Below, piece by piece: positions 61,410-64,000 of a DNA stretch of 64,000 nt (its first letter is position 1; the number at the start of each line of letters is the position of its first letter). A program made the position numbers and the translations under genes. The stretch is from contig CM042084.1 of assembly GCA_023512835.1 (NCBI GenBank), positions 9,978,842 through 10,042,841 on the forward strand, written 5' to 3'. The notes under the pieces are model-generated. The model did no database searches. It was not told the origin of the DNA and was given only the letters and a program-made list of their open reading frames with translations. The DNA comes from Taxillus chinensis (taxonomy: Eukaryota > Streptophyta > Magnoliopsida > Santalales > Loranthaceae).

Positions 61410-63344
61410 TTAAATTTCATTTTAATGTGCATTTTTGATGTGTGCATGGTGACTCGGCCCATAATCACATCGTGGGTGGAAGCTAGCCACGATGCTGGTC
61501 TCACACGGGCTGATCGATCGTGAGAGAGAACAGTCGCCCAGCATTTAATTCCTTAATTTCCTTATTATCATTTTTTTCTTTTATTGCTCATTCGTACCGT
61601 TAGCTCCCTATAAAGGGGCATTGAATGGGATTCATGCAAATATTATCTCTTCAAATACCCCTGTTTCTCTGCTTCTCTGTTAGTCTCTGTTCTCCCATGT
61701 CCCGACCATAGCAATTTTACCCCACAATTAGTCTCATTAGGGTTTTGGCTTTGGAGAAAGAAAAAGTATCATAATAACCGGGTGAGAAAGGTATAGAGAG
61801 GAGATGCAACTCTCACGTCGAGCAAGACAAACTGCGGACCACCCATAGAAAACAGAGAAAGGGTATGCCTCTGATCAACAAAAGATATCAAAGTGCAGTC
61901 TAAAAAACTACTAGATCAAGGTATCAATCTCTCTTTGCAGTGAAGTTTTGAATCATATGCAAAAGGAAAAGCTATGAAATGATGATTATGATATGGTGTA
62001 CTTTAGATTGCCTTAAAATCCACAAACTCGGATATATTCTTCCCCATGCATATCCTGATATCCAACTTTAAATCGAACACTGCATGCCCATCAACACGTA
62101 CGAGACTGATGATATGGATCAAATTCAAAGCGGATGTGATGAGAATAATCACCTTTGGCTTTGGAAAGGTTAGGCTAATATTGGTACGCAGAAACAAATG
62201 GGTTATAAAAAGACGACTGAATTGAAAGAGACTAATCCTTGGCGATGAAGTTTTGAATCCAAATATCAATCAATATTCAATCGATAATAAAAGCTTCTGG
62301 CACAACCTGGCTCGGTGGTTCCATGTAATTAATTTGCTTTGGGCTTTAAAAGAAGGTTCTGAAACTGAAAGTACGATACCGTGCATGCAAGCTTGATCCA
62401 GCCATTTGCTTTTATTAATAAAGAGATGTGTATGGTTCCATTCAGAGAAAGATAAAGTCCACCTTTCCTTTGCGTCTATTTTCTTTTTGTTCCATTGTCG
62501 TTCTCGTTCCTTTTGTATTATTGTTATATATAAAAAGAAAATATCATGGCGCACAGTTCCATGGCCTCTTTTAATAAAAAAAAATGGCAGCTTGGCTTGG
62601 TGCCACAGAGTGAGTCTAGTCGTCTAGATAGGGCTTTTGGTCCGAGAGTTGAGAAATTATGCAACAAACTAGGCAATGCACAATAGGCGATCAAAGCTGG
62701 CTCACGTTGCTCATTTTTTTGATATTTATTTTGATTAGTAGTACACATGCACGCAATTGATTAATCTTACCATGTGAATATTTCTTCCCCCAAGATTTGC
62801 CACTACAGGCAGGTGAAATCATAAATTTGATTTGGGTGGACACACATATTTATACTAGCATGTAATAAATTAGTTGTTTTGGGTAATTTTTAGAATTAAT
62901 TTAAGTTTTTTATTTAGTACGTATATTTGTATGATCAATTCGTATTACAAATATAAATCAGATGATAATTTATTATTATTGTAACTTATCATAAATAATT
63001 TTATTTATTTATTTATTATTTATCCATTTGTATTAGGCCTTATTTTAAAATATAATAAATATAGTATTATTTAATAATTAAAATGTTTTCTTTTAAAACA
63101 GTTATCGCCCCGTTGATCAGTGGCTTAATAAATGTGCACATTGATGAAAGGCATAGGGCGGCACGCGGCACGCACGAGGACAAGAGTTAAGACAGTACTA
63201 ATAAGTAATAACCCGGCTTTTTTCCTCTTATTTTATTTTGAATGGTTAAAATAAAATAAAGTCCCATATTTTAAATATTTTATATTATCAATATTTTGAT
63301 ACGAATGAAGTCCCTATTAAAACCATACATATAAATTTATCGGT
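61410..63344. other. Intergenic DNA with a possible promoter but no recognised gene
   Basis: CTATAAAGGGGC at about 61608 looks like a TATA box and is followed by CT-rich, leader-like sequence and a telo-box-like TTAGGGTTTT near 61737. Downstream ORFs, such as 62003-62269 (-), match nothing I know. GAAGTTTTGAATC occurs at both 61942 and 62248. Confidence 0.35.
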
Positions 63345-63345
63345 T

Positions 63346-64000
63346 AGAATAACTCCAACACTATTTTATATTTTATATCTACATGTAAATTTTTTTTACA
63401 TATAGAGAGTTATTTTGTAAGTTTTACTCCAATAATATTCTTTATTTTATATGTATTTATATTAAAATAATATTTTTTTTTCAAAACTCAAATACAGATC
63501 TGCTCGACCGATGTCTCCTCCCTCACCCCGCCTATCATCGCGCACAGCTCCCATCTTCGCTGCCCAGATCTGATGCTCAGCAATCAGGTCTATGTTGGAC
63601 GCGTCGAAGTACCCTTCCCACGCCTTCCTATTCCCCGAAAAGCAGAGCGGCACGCCCTCGTGCTTGCATATCGCAACCTGGGCAGACCACATGAGGGCCT
63701 CCTGTGAGTCCACCGTAGCGGTTGGGAGGGGGGAGCATGCACAGGGGGTGCAGAGTGGGGGAGAGAGATGCAAAGGGGGGAGGGGTGGCGGCACATCGGA
63801 GAGAGACGCAAAAAAGAGAGAGAAAGATGGGGGAGGGGTGTGGAACGGGGAGAGGAGGGAGAGATGAATGGGGTGTGGTAGAGGGGATAGGGAGTGGGAG
63901 CATGGAGGAGGGAGGGGGGTTGCAAGAGAGAGAAAAACAAAAATAATATAATATTAGATAGATAATGAATAATAACTCTTCATTTGTCAAGAGTTACTGT
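63346..64000. mobile_element. TIR element, copy X2, carrying a PRISE gene fragment (runs off the window)
   Basis: The left arm AGAATAACTCCAACACTATTTT and the next 130 bases align with copy X1 at 1559. The right arm is only partly in the window (AATAATAACTCTTCATTTG resembles X1 near 2180). The GC-rich core contains part of a progesterone 5-beta-reductase/iridoid synthase-like gene on the minus strand. Confidence 0.62.
63555..63705 (-). pseudogene. Captured PRISE (progesterone 5-beta-reductase / iridoid synthase-like) fragment
   Basis: The minus strand reads AICKHEGVPLCFSGNRKAW followed by EGYFDASNIDLIAEHQIWAA. This matches the substrate-binding side of PRISE-family short-chain dehydrogenases ('AICKHEG.PL.FPG...AW...SDASDADLIAEQQIWAA'). 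Only about 45 residues are kept; no Rossmann motif or active-site tyrosine is present. Just upstream GTCTGCCCAG|GTTGCG could be an old splice acceptor or a chance AG. Full-length PRISE enzymes reduce enone substrates with NADPH; this piece cannot. Confidence 0.72.

Overview
The window is a piece of a plant nuclear genome, most likely a eudicot. The genes are split by GT-AG introns, the intergenic DNA is AT-rich, and the recognisable families (DUF26 secreted protein, ALFIN-LIKE PHD protein, ataxin-2/CID protein) are plant-type. Transposable elements fill the rest. I see no tRNA, rRNA, CRISPR array or bacterial-type operon. I could not assign a species. All exon boundaries, repeat borders and family calls were made by eye from the sequence.

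Three genes look intact. (1) 92-838 (+) encodes a single-exon cysteine-rich repeat secretory protein (DUF26/Gnk2). (2) 5865-9058 (-) is a five-exon ALFIN-LIKE PHD-finger gene of 257 codons. (3) 15885-33370 (-) is a 14-exon ataxin-2-like gene of 640 codons (CID3/CID4 type: Lsm, LsmAD and PAM2, which binds poly(A)-binding protein). A probable 5'UTR exon near 39105-39545 would make the third transcription unit about 23.7 kb. Its introns have absorbed three LINE fragments, a miniature LTR retrotransposon (TRIM), a broken PPR copy and a TIR-like element that carries a piece of a two-pore K+ channel gene.

Region by region: 0-9.3 kb holds genes 1 and 2 and a first 'GAGCAACTTCAACA'-ended TIR element with GC-rich cargo. 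9.3-15.4 kb holds a probable solo LTR and a second TIR-like element with unidentified cargo. 15.4-39.5 kb is the ataxin-2 locus. 40-60 kb is a nested retrotransposon graveyard: a 4-kb solo LTR split by a DNA element, a dead Ty3/gypsy RNase H and integrase about 9 kb apart, a complete 1.2-kb TRIM, a tandemly duplicated 1.2-kb unit, and a 2.8-kb LTR of the same family as the solo LTR. 60-64 kb holds two more GC-rich-cargo TIR elements. The last one carries a fragment of a progesterone 5-beta-reductase/iridoid synthase-like (PRISE) gene and runs off the window.

The three intact genes do not form a pathway. They act in the apoplast (DUF26), in chromatin (H3K4me reading by ALFIN-LIKE) and in cytoplasmic mRNA control (ataxin-2). 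The main interest is how DNA elements picked up gene pieces, and how paralogous copies in the same window date or prove insertions.
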